64,000 bases of DNA from Methylotenera mobilis 13 (GCF_000384255.1 NZ_KB913035.1:186001-250000); one strand, 5' to 3'. Numbered from the stretch's first letter, positions 1-9,858 are shown. A program made the numbers and translations. The notes: generated by a model not told the origin, from the sequence alone.

Positions 1-858
1 CTTAAACGGTGCCAAGTTGGCATCTAAGTTAGCACCTGAAAGCTGTGTGCTTTTTAATAAGGCACTATTTTCTGCGGCAATGATTGCGCTTGTGGTTTTT
101 CTATTGACCCCAACAGACTTTAATACTGATAATGCCTGAGATTGTGGAATGGTTTTATAGAATTGATCGTAATCCAGCTCGTTACGCCTAGCCGCAGCTG
201 AGAAACTAAAAACACCGTTTCCAGATAACTCATTAGCGTAAGCGTTTTTCGAAAACGCCATCTGATCGACGTTCGCGAGTTGAAAGCTTAATAAAGGTAA
301 GGCAATCGTCATCAGCGCCAACCCTAATTTACGTTTAGCTGAGCGTTGCTGCGCTTCAAAACGTATCACCTTGCTCAAGCTAAATACAATCAAAAAAGCA
401 ATGAGCGCAATTCCCACTAATATGAGTGGCACAGGGTAAGACTCACGGATATTGCCAATCACCTCATTGGTGTAAATTAAGTAATCTACCGCAATAAAGT
501 TGAATCTTGTTGTGAATTCTTGCCAAAAAATATACTCGGATACTGCGCCAAATAACAAACAAAAAGTTAGAAAACCTGCCACTCCCCAACGTATATGATT
601 CACCCATCTTTTAGAGCGCAAAACATTTGGCATCAATAATGAAATCAATAGCCAAGGCACCACCAGATATGCAAGCGCTGAGATATCAAACCAAAATCCG
701 TTAACGAAAATCCCTATCAATTCTTTTATTGAAAGTTGCGAGAGCCCGACTTGAACACTCAATACAACACGCAATAACAGCCAAATGCTTAATGCGATGC
801 TAACAACAAGCAAAGAAAACGAAACGCTGTAGGGTTTGTGACGAAATAATTTAAGCAT
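1..858 (-). CDS. LTA synthase-like membrane sulfatase-superfamily protein (N-terminal part)
   Basis: The reading frame is open from an ATG at 858 leftward to the window edge (286 codons), so the 3' part is missing. About five hydrophobic segments are visible (residues about 11-33, 50-76, 91-112, 143-161 and 178-196), followed by a soluble stretch. The phrase EYIFWQEFTTRFNFIAVDYL, around residues 108-127, is typical of the membrane-to-catalytic linker of LTA synthase family phosphoglycerol transferases of Gram-negative bacteria. Family members transfer phosphoglycerol or act as periplasmic hydrolases. The metal-binding catalytic domain would lie outside the window, so activity cannot be judged. 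It is divergent from the hemolysin-family operon. Confidence 0.75.
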   Translation of the reverse strand, partial: MLKLFRHKPYSVSFSLLVVSIALSIWLLLRVVLSVQVGLSQLSIKELIGIFVNGFWFDISALAYLVVPWLLISLLMPNVLRSKRWVNHIRWGVAGFLTFCLLFGAVSEYIFWQEFTTRFNFIAVDYLIYTNEVIGNIRESYPVPLILVGIALIAFLIVFSLSKVIRFEAQQRSAKRKLGLALMTIALPLLSFQLANVDQMAFSKNAYANELSGNGVFSFSAAARRNELDYDQFYKTIPQSQALSVLKSVGVNRKTTSAIIAAENSALLKSTQLSGANLDANLAPFK

Positions 859-1242
859 ATAGAGTTTGATTAGGCACGCGGGCCTGCTATTGGTAAGTGA
901 ACGTCTGATTAGGCAATCTCCATGCCATCACAATAAGCGACTGTTCTGATAGAAGTTTTTAAAATGGCACGAATAGAGCTAATGCAATATTTGTATGGAA
1001 TTGGCTTAGCAAAACTAAAGTTACCTACATTTCTTGCATAACTTGTTTCAAATTATTCACAAATCATTCGCCATCACAGGCCGACACAGCAAGCTAAGAA
1101 CTTTGTATAACAACCACAATCTATTGATTTATATATATAAATTTAAATCCCGCATAGTAACGTTGCTTAATACGCATCACTGAACAAAAATTAGGCACAC
1201 TCTTTGCGTAACTCTAGGCATATTTAATTAAGGTGACATAAA
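859..1242. other. Divergent intergenic region, no gene seen
   Basis: This 384-bp gap separates the leftward LTA-synthase-like gene from the rightward hemolysin-family operon and must hold both promoters. I see a perfect 16-bp AT palindrome at 1127-1142 and a clear Shine-Dalgarno AAGGTG a few bases before the ATG at 1243. No convincing -35/-10 pair, RNA gene or conserved ORF was found. Confidence 0.5.
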
Positions 1243-1887
1243 ATGCTTAGCCTAAGTTTTAATGCAAGCCCACTATTTTTTAATGCAGAAGCTGCCTATC
1301 AAACGCGTCCATTTGCAGCAGCCAAAAGGCATCGCGCAAGCAATATCAAAATAGCCTGCGCAGAAATCGGCGCGCCTGACCGTCAAGAAATTGAACAATT
1401 TATCCATGACGTATTTGCTCATACGTATGGAGCTGATGTGCAGCAGTTTATGCCGCAACTGATTAGCCTGCGTGATGAAAACGATGAGTTAGTCGCGGCA
1501 TTTGGTATGCGCAAAGCACATACAGAACCATTGTTTTTAGAGCGCTATTTAGATGCGCCGATTGAAACGGTGATGTCCAATCGCTTTAATCGTGTCATTA
1601 CCCGCCATCAAATTACCGAAATTGGTAATTTAGCAGTATCTAACCCTCGTAACGCTGGCGTTTTAATCGCCAATATCATTCAACACAGCTTAGACATTAA
1701 TATTGAATGGTGTGTTGCTACCGCTCACCACAGCTTACAAAATGGATTAGTGAAAGGTGGACGTGATGTTTATGCTTTACAAGGCGCCGATAAATCACGC
1801 TTAAATACTGCAGAGCAAGCCACATGGGGAAGTTACTACGACAATTCACCGCAAGTGATTGCGGTGAAAGGCGTGACGGAACGATAA
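1243..1887 (+). CDS. Thermostable hemolysin family protein
   Basis: A 214-residue protein with the hallmarks of the thermostable hemolysin family (named for Vibrio delta-type hemolysin): FMPQL near residue 69, the PLFLERYLDAPIE block at 96-108 and ITEIGNLAVSNPR at 124-136. There is no signal peptide or membrane segment. The EIGNLAV strand followed by a small-residue/helix segment resembles the acyl-CoA-binding core of GNAT-type N-acyl amino acid or autoinducer synthases, so an acyltransferase role is an inference, not a known function. The ATG at 1243 has an AAGGTGA ribosome site. It is the first gene of a tightly packed operon with an acyl-activating enzyme 2 bp downstream. The family name should not be read as proof of hemolytic activity. 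Confidence 0.82.
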   Translation: MLSLSFNASPLFFNAEAAYQTRPFAAAKRHRASNIKIACAEIGAPDRQEIEQFIHDVFAHTYGADVQQFMPQLISLRDENDELVAAFGMRKAHTEPLFLERYLDAPIETVMSNRFNRVITRHQITEIGNLAVSNPRNAGVLIANIIQHSLDINIEWCVATAHHSLQNGLVKGGRDVYALQGADKSRLNTAEQATWGSYYDNSPQVIAVKGVTER

Positions 1888-1889
1888 CC

Positions 1890-3443
1890 ATGACGCAGCT
1901 ACACAAAATTAATCAGGCAATTGCCAAACATGCCATTATCCATGCAGATAAAGTTGCTCTGCGCGGCCTAGATTGCAGCCTCACTTATGCTGAACTGCAA
2001 GCTGCGGTTCAAATGCAAAGCCAAGCTTGGCGTGACTTTAGCCAAGAAAAATCAACAATTACACAACCAACCATTGCCCTAGCTGTAGAAAACCATCCGG
2101 CCTGGGTAGTGTTAGATTTAGCGGCATTAGAAACTAATCTTCCGCTTATTCCGTTACCGTTCTTTTTTTCAAGCGCTCAATGGCTACACGCCATACAAGA
2201 CGCTGGTGCGAATATTGTAGTGACCGATCAGCCAGCGCTATTCGAACCTCTATTCACAAATAAAATAGTGCGCAAAACGCAATGGGTGATCGCTGGTAAA
2301 ACTCTCACTCAGTTTGAGTTGCAACCATCAGCAAAAGTCACTTTACCCTTCAATACTGCGAAGATCACCTACACCTCAGGCACAACAGGCAACCCTAAAG
2401 GCGTGTGCCTAAGCCCAGACAACATGATGAATGTTGCAATGTCTATCGCTGACGCAACGAAAGTCAGCCCTGACGACATTCATTTAAATGTATTACCGCT
2501 AGCGACCTTACTCGAAAACATCGCTGGTATTTATGCACCATTACTCACAGGTGCCACTTGCGTGCTATTGCCTAGTAGCGAAATTGGCTTAAGTGGTGCC
2601 TCTGGCCTCAATATTCAACAACTATTAACAGCGCTTAAAGAGTCGCAAGCAACAACTGCCATTTTCACACCAGAGCTACTCAATGCACTAGTATGCAAAA
2701 TTGAGTTAGGCCAGCTTGAGTTAGGCAAAGTTGAATCTGATGCAGCGTTACCAAGTACGTTACGCTTTTTAGCAGTAGGTGGCGCATCAGTATCGCCTCA
2801 CTTACTCAAACGCGCGCAAGCGTTATCAATACCAGTATACGAAGGCTACGGCCTTTCTGAGTGCGCCTCTGTGGTTGCATTAAACACACCTGCTTTTAAT
2901 AAAATTGGCAGTGTAGGTAAAGTGTTACCTCATCTAAAAGTCGAATTTACTAACGACCATGAGGTGATTGTCACAGGCAACGCTTATCTAGGTTACGTCG
3001 GGCAAACTGCCTTGCAATCTAACAGTATCCATACAGGTGATATTGGACATATTGACGAAGACGGCTACCTCAACATTACTGGCCGTAAAAAGAACATTTT
3101 TATCACTTCATTTGGGCGTAATGTTTCGCCAGAATGGGTAGAACGTGAACTGACAATCTCCCCTTACATTGCGCAAGCCGCGTTATTTGGTGAAGCTAAA
3201 CCATGGAACACTGCCATCATCGTCGCCAGAAAAGGCAGCTCAACTACAGAGATTGAAAACGCGATTCAACACATCAATCAAGGTCTACCAGATTACGCCA
3301 GAGTCACGCAATGGATAAGCGCAGATGCACCATTTACGCTAGCCAACCAACAACTTACCTCTAATGGCAGAAACCGTAGAGACATGATTTGGCAATATTA
3401 TGAACAAAAAATTAACGCACTTTATGAAAGGCAATACGCATGA
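1890..3443 (+). CDS. AMP-binding acyl-CoA ligase-like enzyme
   Basis: An adenylate-forming enzyme of about 517 residues. The ATP-binding P-loop TYTSGTTGNPKGV lies near residues 160-172, the GYGLSE adenine motif follows in the middle, and TGDIGHIDEDGYLNITGRKK marks the hinge and the start of the C-terminal lid. Such enzymes activate a carboxylic acid (usually a fatty acid) as acyl-AMP and load it on CoA or a carrier protein. I chose the ATG at 1890, 2 bp after the upstream stop, because the longer frame from 1824 runs inside the preceding gene. It overlaps the next gene by an ATGA junction (3440-3443), which indicates translational coupling. The substrate is unknown. Confidence 0.85.
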   Translation: MTQLHKINQAIAKHAIIHADKVALRGLDCSLTYAELQAAVQMQSQAWRDFSQEKSTITQPTIALAVENHPAWVVLDLAALETNLPLIPLPFFFSSAQWLHAIQDAGANIVVTDQPALFEPLFTNKIVRKTQWVIAGKTLTQFELQPSAKVTLPFNTAKITYTSGTTGNPKGVCLSPDNMMNVAMSIADATKVSPDDIHLNVLPLATLLENIAGIYAPLLTGATCVLLPSSEIGLSGASGLNIQQLLTALKESQATTAIFTPELLNALVCKIELGQLELGKVESDAALPSTLRFLAVGGASVSPHLLKRAQALSIPVYEGYGLSECASVVALNTPAFNKIGSVGKVLPHLKVEFTNDHEVIVTGNAYLGYVGQTALQSNSIHTGDIGHIDEDGYLNITGRKKNIFITSFGRNVSPEWVERELTISPYIAQAALFGEAKPWNTAIIVARKGSSTTEIENAIQHINQGLPDYARVTQWISADAPFTLANQQLTSNGRNRRDMIWQYYEQKINALYERQYA

Positions 3444-4117
3444 CTGTTTATCAAAAATTACTACACGCCACTGAAAAAGAACGTGCAGAACTTCTAAGCT
3501 TACCGCTCATCACTAAAGGTGCTGCAGGCGAAATCTCTCATGCCACTTATGTCGCATTTTTAACGCAAGCTTATCATCACGTAAAACACACGACACCGCT
3601 ACTGATGACATGTGGTGGGCGCTTACCTGCCCACTATGAATGGCTACGTACCGCCATTGGTGAATACATTGAAGAAGAAATGGGCCACCAAGAATGGGTG
3701 CTGAATGATATTGAAACATGTGGCGGAGACAAAGAGGCCGTTCGTCATAGCTCAACTACTGCAACCAGCGCCAGCCTTGCTACCGAAGTCATGGTCGCCT
3801 ATGCCTATGACATGATCAACCGCGTCAATCCAGTTGGGTTTTTCGGCATGGTACTGGTATTGGAAGGTACAAGCACAGCGGTTGCCACACAAGCGGGTGA
3901 AACCCTGATGCATTCACTCAACTTACCAAAAAAAGCATTTAGCTACCTACTTTCCCACGGCTCTTTAGATATTAGCCATGTGTCATTTTACGAAAGCCTA
4001 GTCAATCAAATCACCAGCCCAGAGGATCAAGCGGCGCTCATTCACAGCGCTAAAATATTTTATAGATTATATGGCGATATATTCCGTACAATACAAGCTG
4101 AATACATGCAAAATTGA
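3440..4117 (+). CDS. Heme-oxygenase-like diiron oxidase family protein (TenA/UndA/BesC-like)
   Basis: A 225-residue, all-helical protein of the heme-oxygenase-like fold, commonly annotated iron-containing redox enzyme. A full candidate metal-ligand set is visible: E80-x-x-H83 (in EEEMGH), E142 (in LVLEGTS), then H173, D177 and H180 (HGSLDISH). This is the ligand pattern seen in heme-oxygenase-like diiron oxidases such as UndA (terminal alkene formation from fatty acids) and BesC. ATG overlaps the ligase stop by 4 bp. Position after an acyl-activating enzyme suggests an activated or free fatty or amino acid substrate (inference). It is not likely a thiaminase, since the TenA catalytic cysteine context is not evident. 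Confidence 0.78.
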   Translation: MTVYQKLLHATEKERAELLSLPLITKGAAGEISHATYVAFLTQAYHHVKHTTPLLMTCGGRLPAHYEWLRTAIGEYIEEEMGHQEWVLNDIETCGGDKEAVRHSSTTATSASLATEVMVAYAYDMINRVNPVGFFGMVLVLEGTSTAVATQAGETLMHSLNLPKKAFSYLLSHGSLDISHVSFYESLVNQITSPEDQAALIHSAKIFYRLYGDIFRTIQAEYMQN

Positions 4118-4128
4118 ATAGGCACCCT

Positions 4129-4929
4129 ATGCAACTAAAAAACAAATGCATTCTGCTCACAGGCGCTACTGGCGGTATTGGTAAACAACTAGCTTTGCAA
4201 CTTGCACGCAAAGGTGCAAAGCTGATATTGGTTGGTCGCGATTCCAATAAACTTGAAACCTTAGCGCAGCAAATTCACAACAAAGGCGGTAACGCAGCGA
4301 CGCTAGTTGCAGACTTTGCAACTGCGGGGGCTCCACAACAAATTGCTCTGCAGGCAACACAGCAATTTGGCAATATTGATATCTTAATCAACAACGCTGG
4401 GATTCTTGATTTTATCCAGTTTGAAGATCAAAGCCCTGAACGTATTACACAAATGATAGAGACCAACGTTACAGCCCCTATCCAACTCGCACATGCACTG
4501 TTACCTCAGTTTAAAGCTAATAACCAAGGTCAGTTTGTGATGATAGGTTCGATTTTAGGCTCTTTAGGCTTCCCTCACTATGCAACTTACTGCGCGACCA
4601 AGTTCGCTATTCATGGTTTTTCTCAAGCATTACGTCGTGAGCTAGTGGATACCAATATCGGGGTCACCTATATTGCGCCACGTGGCGTCAATACCTCAAT
4701 GAATGATGCGGCGACGCTCGCCATGCTGGCTAAAATTGGGGGAAATGTTGATGAACCTGAGAAAGTGGCGGCCATTATTGTCAAAGCGATAGAACATCAA
4801 CAACAGGAAGTTTTTATTGGTCAGCCTGAATCATTCTTTGCTTGGCTCAATGGCTTTATGCCTAGGGTTGTGAATTTAGGTCTTAAAAAACAAGCAAGAG
4901 TGGCAAAAGAGTTTGTTGCCAAAAAATAA
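4129..4929 (+). CDS. Short-chain dehydrogenase/reductase (SDR)
   Basis: A classical SDR of 266 residues. It has the nucleotide-binding TGATGGIG near the N-terminus, the NNAG motif in the central strand, and the catalytic Ser (MIGSILGSLG) with Tyr and Lys in YCATK. An Arg in VGRDSN after strand 2 suggests NADP(H) preference (inference). I chose the ATG at 4129, which has AGG about 7 bp upstream. A TTG at 4114 would overlap the previous stop but has no better ribosome site. It closes the four-gene operon and would reduce or oxidise a carbonyl/hydroxyl on the product made by the ligase and diiron enzymes. Confidence 0.85.
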   Translation: MQLKNKCILLTGATGGIGKQLALQLARKGAKLILVGRDSNKLETLAQQIHNKGGNAATLVADFATAGAPQQIALQATQQFGNIDILINNAGILDFIQFEDQSPERITQMIETNVTAPIQLAHALLPQFKANNQGQFVMIGSILGSLGFPHYATYCATKFAIHGFSQALRRELVDTNIGVTYIAPRGVNTSMNDAATLAMLAKIGGNVDEPEKVAAIIVKAIEHQQQEVFIGQPESFFAWLNGFMPRVVNLGLKKQARVAKEFVAKK

Positions 4930-4953
4930 ACAAAGTAAATAATAAAAAATCAG

Positions 4954-4999
4954 GTAAAGAATATCGTGTCGCTACACAATTAAAAACGCTATTCTTTAC
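4954..4999. repeat. Nested inverted repeat downstream of the SDR gene
   Basis: A perfect 10-bp inverted repeat, GTAAAGAATA at 4954-4963 and its complement at 4990-4999, encloses a second small hairpin (GTGT-cgct-ACAC, 4966-4977). It lies 25 bp after the operon stop. There is no U tract, so it is not a classical terminator; it may be a 3' RNA structure that stabilises the operon mRNA. Confidence 0.45.
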
Positions 5000-5066
5000 A
5001 GTAGTTCTAATAAGCAATCTTAAAGCACAACTAAACGTCAATCACTAGCTAGCCGTAAAGTACTAA

Positions 5067-5213
5067 TTAGACATAAAGTACAACAGGAAATACGGTAGCG
5101 GCCAAAACAAGAATCACCCACTCCATGCCCCAGCGCTCTAAATGTCCAGTGAAGTGAAAAAAGAGCGTTGTAATTGCAACGAGGTAATAACCAATATAAA
5201 TAGCTAATGCCAT
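5067..5213 (-). CDS. Small hydrophobic protein, hypothetical
   Basis: A possible 48-residue protein starting at an ATG at 5213 that has GGTGG about 6 bp upstream. The translation contains two hydrophobic segments (about residues 2-19 and 29-46) separated by a short charged turn (GHLERWG), which fits a two-pass membrane peptide. A longer frame starts at 5309 but its extra N-terminus is not convincing. I do not recognise a family. It is convergent with the SDR operon and divergent from thiC. It could be a chance ORF. Confidence 0.4.
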   Translation of the reverse strand: MALAIYIGYYLVAITTLFFHFTGHLERWGMEWVILVLAATVFPVVLYV

Positions 5214-5517
5214 AATTCCACCAATACCATTGTTAAGTTTGAGTAAATGCGACTCAATGTATGACCAGTGTAACAAAAAATATATCCCAACACTGCGTTT
5301 TAAACTCAATTTGCATCAAAAAATAGCTCACCCAAAGGCGCCAACACCTAAGACTGACAACGAATGAACCTATTGCTATAAGCTGACTTTATTACTGTTA
5401 GTATCTCCTACCAATAACGGCGATGACAAGCTTTACTTTAACAAACCGTTTACTGCCATTAATAACTTGACTTAAACACTTGGTTTTATAGCAGATTTAG
5501 CGTATATTTCGCTAATT
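5214..5517. other. thiC promoter region, no gene seen
   Basis: A 304-bp stretch with no supported gene. A possible promoter for the thiC transcript is TTGGTT (5480-5485), a 17-bp spacer and TATATT (5503-5508), which would start transcription just before the TPP aptamer. This is a visual match only. Confidence 0.3.
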
Positions 5518-5598
5518 GCTAGGGGTCTGTATTTTACCAAAATACAGTGAGATATACCCTTCGAACCTGATGCGGGTCATGCCGCCGTAGGAAAGCAT
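5518..5598 (+). promoter_or_regulatory. TPP riboswitch (THI element)
   Basis: The conserved thi-box core is directly readable: GTGAGATATACCCTT, CGAACCTGATGCGGGTCAT and GCCGTAGGAAAG. This is the thiamine-pyrophosphate aptamer found upstream of thiamin synthesis genes, here 77 bp before thiC. Two downstream hairpins form the expression platform. The first (5587-5614, GTAGGAAAGC paired with GCTTTCCTAC) reuses the 3' part of the aptamer, so the two folds are mutually exclusive. Confidence 0.95.
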
Positions 5599-5624
5599 TT
5601 ATTCGCTTTCCTACAAATATACTA

Positions 5625-5660
5625 GTAAGGGCACGCAGTTTTTCTGCTCCTTACATTTTT
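5625..5660 (+). terminator. Riboswitch-controlled terminator before thiC
   Basis: GTAAGG (5625-5630) pairs with CCTTAC (5649-5654) around an inner GCAG/CTGC stem, followed by ATTTTTG. The hairpin stands between the TPP aptamer and the thiC ribosome site (TAGGAG, from about 5662), so premature termination when TPP is bound is the likely mechanism. Confidence 0.65.
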
Positions 5661-5665
5661 GCTAG

Positions 5666-7558
<1,893 letters not shown>

Positions 7559-7574
7559 TTACAAGCCGTCCGTC

Positions 7575-7594
7575 ATTCCCGAGTAGTCGGGAAT
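7575..7594. repeat. dRS3-like 20-bp repeat
   Basis: The sequence ATTCCCGAGTAGTCGGGAAT exactly fits the pattern ATTCCC-N8-GGGAAT, which defines the dRS3 repeat family of Neisseria; its flanks (CGTC before, CCA after) are also similar. Here it is an 8-bp perfect stem with a 4-base loop between thiC and its terminator. Only one copy was found in the window. Confidence 0.55.
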
Positions 7595-7605
7595 CCATTT
7601 TCAAT

Positions 7606-7634
7606 AAAAAAGCCAGCGAAAGCTGGCTTTTTTA
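7606..7634 (+). terminator. thiC rho-independent terminator
   Basis: Stem AGCCAGC-gaaa-GCTGGCT flanked by an A run before and a T run after: a textbook intrinsic terminator 48 bp after the thiC stop. Confidence 0.9.
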
Positions 7635-7736
7635 TTAGTAGGTAGTGCAGTGGCAATTAAAAAACGCCCACTAAAACGGGTGAGGTCTATATATTATGTC
7701 GATGAAATTATTTCAAACGTGGTTGATGCTACTAAA

Positions 7737-7764
7737 AATTAAACCAGCATACGCTGGTTTAATT
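7737..7764. terminator. Bidirectional hairpin terminator
   Basis: A 12-bp perfect stem (AATTAAACCAGC with loop ATAC) lies just downstream of the leftward gene at 7802. On the reverse strand it is followed by AATTTTTAG, which fits a terminator for that gene. Confidence 0.7.
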
Positions 7765-7801
7765 TTGTATTACACCTACTTTTAAAGGAACAACTTTTTC
7801 T

Positions 7802-8149
7802 TTAATCATTCACTGCTTCAACATTTTTTTGTAGTTGATATAGTGCAATCCAAGCTACTATATAAGTTACGACTACTCCTGTAATTAAATCGGACTTACT
7901 GAGGGAGTCCATACCCCAAAGATACATGGGCCCATAAGAAGTAATTGCGATTGCGCCAATAGCAGTAAACAGTATAGCCAAATCTTTCAGAACATTAGAT
8001 GACTTTGAAAGAATCATGCCTCCAAATATCAAAAGAAATATCGCACCGGACAAGACGTTAACAAATGGCAAACAAAAAAGCATTGCCACTAAAAATGAAC
8101 GTAATACAACAGCACGTTTTTCCTGAACTTCCTCGGACGCAATACCCAT
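7802..8149 (-). CDS. Small membrane protein, hypothetical
   Basis: A 115-residue protein with about four hydrophobic segments (roughly residues 17-31, 33-47, 53-75 and 85-106) and a polar N-terminus. The ATG at 8149 is preceded by AAGGAAATCAA, a good ribosome site, and a terminator hairpin follows. I recognise no family or catalytic motif. It stands alone between thiC and the pseudouridine synthase gene. Confidence 0.65.
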   Translation of the reverse strand: MGIASEEVQEKRAVVLRSFLVAMLFCLPFVNVLSGAIFLLIFGGMILSKSSNVLKDLAILFTAIGAIAITSYGPMYLWGMDSLSKSDLITGVVVTYIVAWIALYQLQKNVEAVND

Positions 8150-8536
8150 TTGATTTCCTTATTGTTAATTGTTTGTTAATAAAGTATATATCAAATTTAT
8201 CATCATTTTATTTCATGATATTAAGATTGAAGCTTTTATCTATATAACATCAAAAAAATAAAAATCACTCAAAGATATAAATTACCTATTTCTTTTTGTT
8301 TTCTTAGCCATTTAAGTTTTACCAGTTGACTCGCCACTGACTCTGTAGTCGTATTGGACTGCCCACGGTTTGGTAGACACCTAGCCTTGCTTGCTGGAAT
8401 GCTCACGTATTTTTGTACACTCCATGGGCTATAGACTACCTGCCACTCCCTGCATATTTTGTTTCTATTCCAATCAATTGTATTCCCGCCTAGCCAATAA
8501 AAAAGCGTAAAATAGCAACATTCAAGGAAAAAACTT
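8150..8536. other. Intergenic region with unexplained GC-richer insert
   Basis: The first 120 bp are very AT-rich and should hold the promoter of the leftward membrane gene. From about 8310 to 8480 the composition changes and the sequence holds partial dyads such as CACGTATTTTTGTAC (8404-8418). A reverse frame runs through it into the next gene but looks like chance. I see no tRNA or recognisable RNA. It could be the remains of an intergenic repeat element. Confidence 0.35.
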
Positions 8537-9781
8537 TTGACTACTTTAAAACTCTCAAAAAAATCAGGTGATGCCCCAAGCAATACGGCAAGTAAAGCCC
8601 CTGTACGCCGCGCTAACACGCCTACACGTGATCGAACATCTGCGCCTGTGAAACCACAACGCCCTAGCGAAGCAGAAGTGAGCGCGCCTGTGCGTGCCAG
8701 AACGGAATCTAGAGACCAAGCAAGACCTCCGCATCAGGATGCGCCACGTCAACGTAACCACCGTCATGACGGCGCCTTGCACGCCTCTGTGCCAAGGGAG
8801 CAAACGCCTGATAGTCGTGCACCATCGCCACGCCCGATTAATCCAGATACGCGTAGGCCAGATGCTCACAAATTAGACAGCATGCAGACTACCCGCGATA
8901 GAGCAGACCGTGAAGGTGCTTACCGCAACCCACCGCGCCGCGGTGGTAAGGTGCGCGATGGTTTTGTGGCCAGCGAGTTTGACAAAAATCGCACCAATAA
9001 AGAAGCATTTGCAGCTAAAGCAAACGCCAGTCAGCCTGATTTACCTCGTTTATCCAAAGTGATGGCAGAACGTGGCCTATGCTCACGTCGTGAAGCAGAT
9101 GAGTGGATTGTAAACGGCTGGGTCAAGGTCAACGATGAAATCGTCGACACCTTAGGCTCGCGTATTTCACCAGATGCTGAAATTGTGATTAGTAGCTATG
9201 CGCAAGAGTATCAGGCCGAGAATGTCACCATTATTTTGCATAAGCCAGTTGGTTATGTCAGTGGCCAAGCTGAAGATGGTTATCAGCCAGCCATCGTTTT
9301 AGTTCACCCAGATAACCAGTGGGAAGATGATCCAGAACTACACCACCATCACCCTAAGCAATTCCACCGTGGCATGCTGCACGGCTTGGCGCCAGCTGGC
9401 CGCTTGGATATTGACTCAACAGGAATGTTAGTACTCACTCAAGATGGGCGCATTGCCAGACATTTAATTGGTGAAGACTCTACCGTTGAGAAAGAATACC
9501 TAGTACGCGTGACGGGTGAGCTCAGTGATGCTGATTTAAAACGTTTAAATTTTGGCTTAAGTTTAGATGGTGTGAAATTAAAACCAGCTAAAGTAAGCTG
9601 GCAAAATGAGGACCAATTACGTTTTGTATTACGTGAAGGCAAAAAACGCCAAATCCGCCGCATGTGTGAAATGGTGGGGTTACACGTAGTAGGTTTAAAG
9701 CGTATTCGTATTGGCAGTGTCACCTTAGGTAAACTACCTGTTGGCGAATGGCGCTATTTACGCAACGATGAGCGTTTCTAA
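8537..9781 (+). CDS. 23S rRNA pseudouridine synthase, RluB/RluF type
   Basis: A 414-residue protein. The first 170 or so residues are a disordered, Arg/Pro/Ala-rich extension. An S4 RNA-binding domain follows (SKVMAERGLCSRREADEWI), then the pseudouridine synthase domain with the catalytic Asp in GRLDIDSTGMLVL and the KKRQIRRMCE motif near the C-terminus. The enzyme isomerises a uridine in 23S rRNA; whether the target is that of RluB or RluF cannot be decided from sequence alone. The start is a TTG at 8537 with AAGGAAA upstream. The long basic N-terminus is common in betaproteobacterial members and may add RNA affinity (inference). Confidence 0.85.
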   Translation: MTTLKLSKKSGDAPSNTASKAPVRRANTPTRDRTSAPVKPQRPSEAEVSAPVRARTESRDQARPPHQDAPRQRNHRHDGALHASVPREQTPDSRAPSPRPINPDTRRPDAHKLDSMQTTRDRADREGAYRNPPRRGGKVRDGFVASEFDKNRTNKEAFAAKANASQPDLPRLSKVMAERGLCSRREADEWIVNGWVKVNDEIVDTLGSRISPDAEIVISSYAQEYQAENVTIILHKPVGYVSGQAEDGYQPAIVLVHPDNQWEDDPELHHHHPKQFHRGMLHGLAPAGRLDIDSTGMLVLTQDGRIARHLIGEDSTVEKEYLVRVTGELSDADLKRLNFGLSLDGVKLKPAKVSWQNEDQLRFVLREGKKRQIRRMCEMVGLHVVGLKRIRIGSVTLGKLPVGEWRYLRNDERF

Positions 9782-9858
9782 CCGATTGATCAAACTTATA
9801 TTTTTATCATACTTAGTCAATCACTTAATATAAAATTAATAACAGCAAGGAGTTTAAC

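Noticed and set aside
7696-7785. Possible 29-codon forward ORF reading through the hairpin at 7737
   Set aside because: It has no ribosome site and contains the terminator stem, so it is probably chance.
8269-8619. Reverse 116-codon ORF before the pseudouridine synthase gene
   Set aside because: It overlaps the start of a well-supported gene, has no ribosome site or family resemblance and crosses an intergenic repeat-like block.
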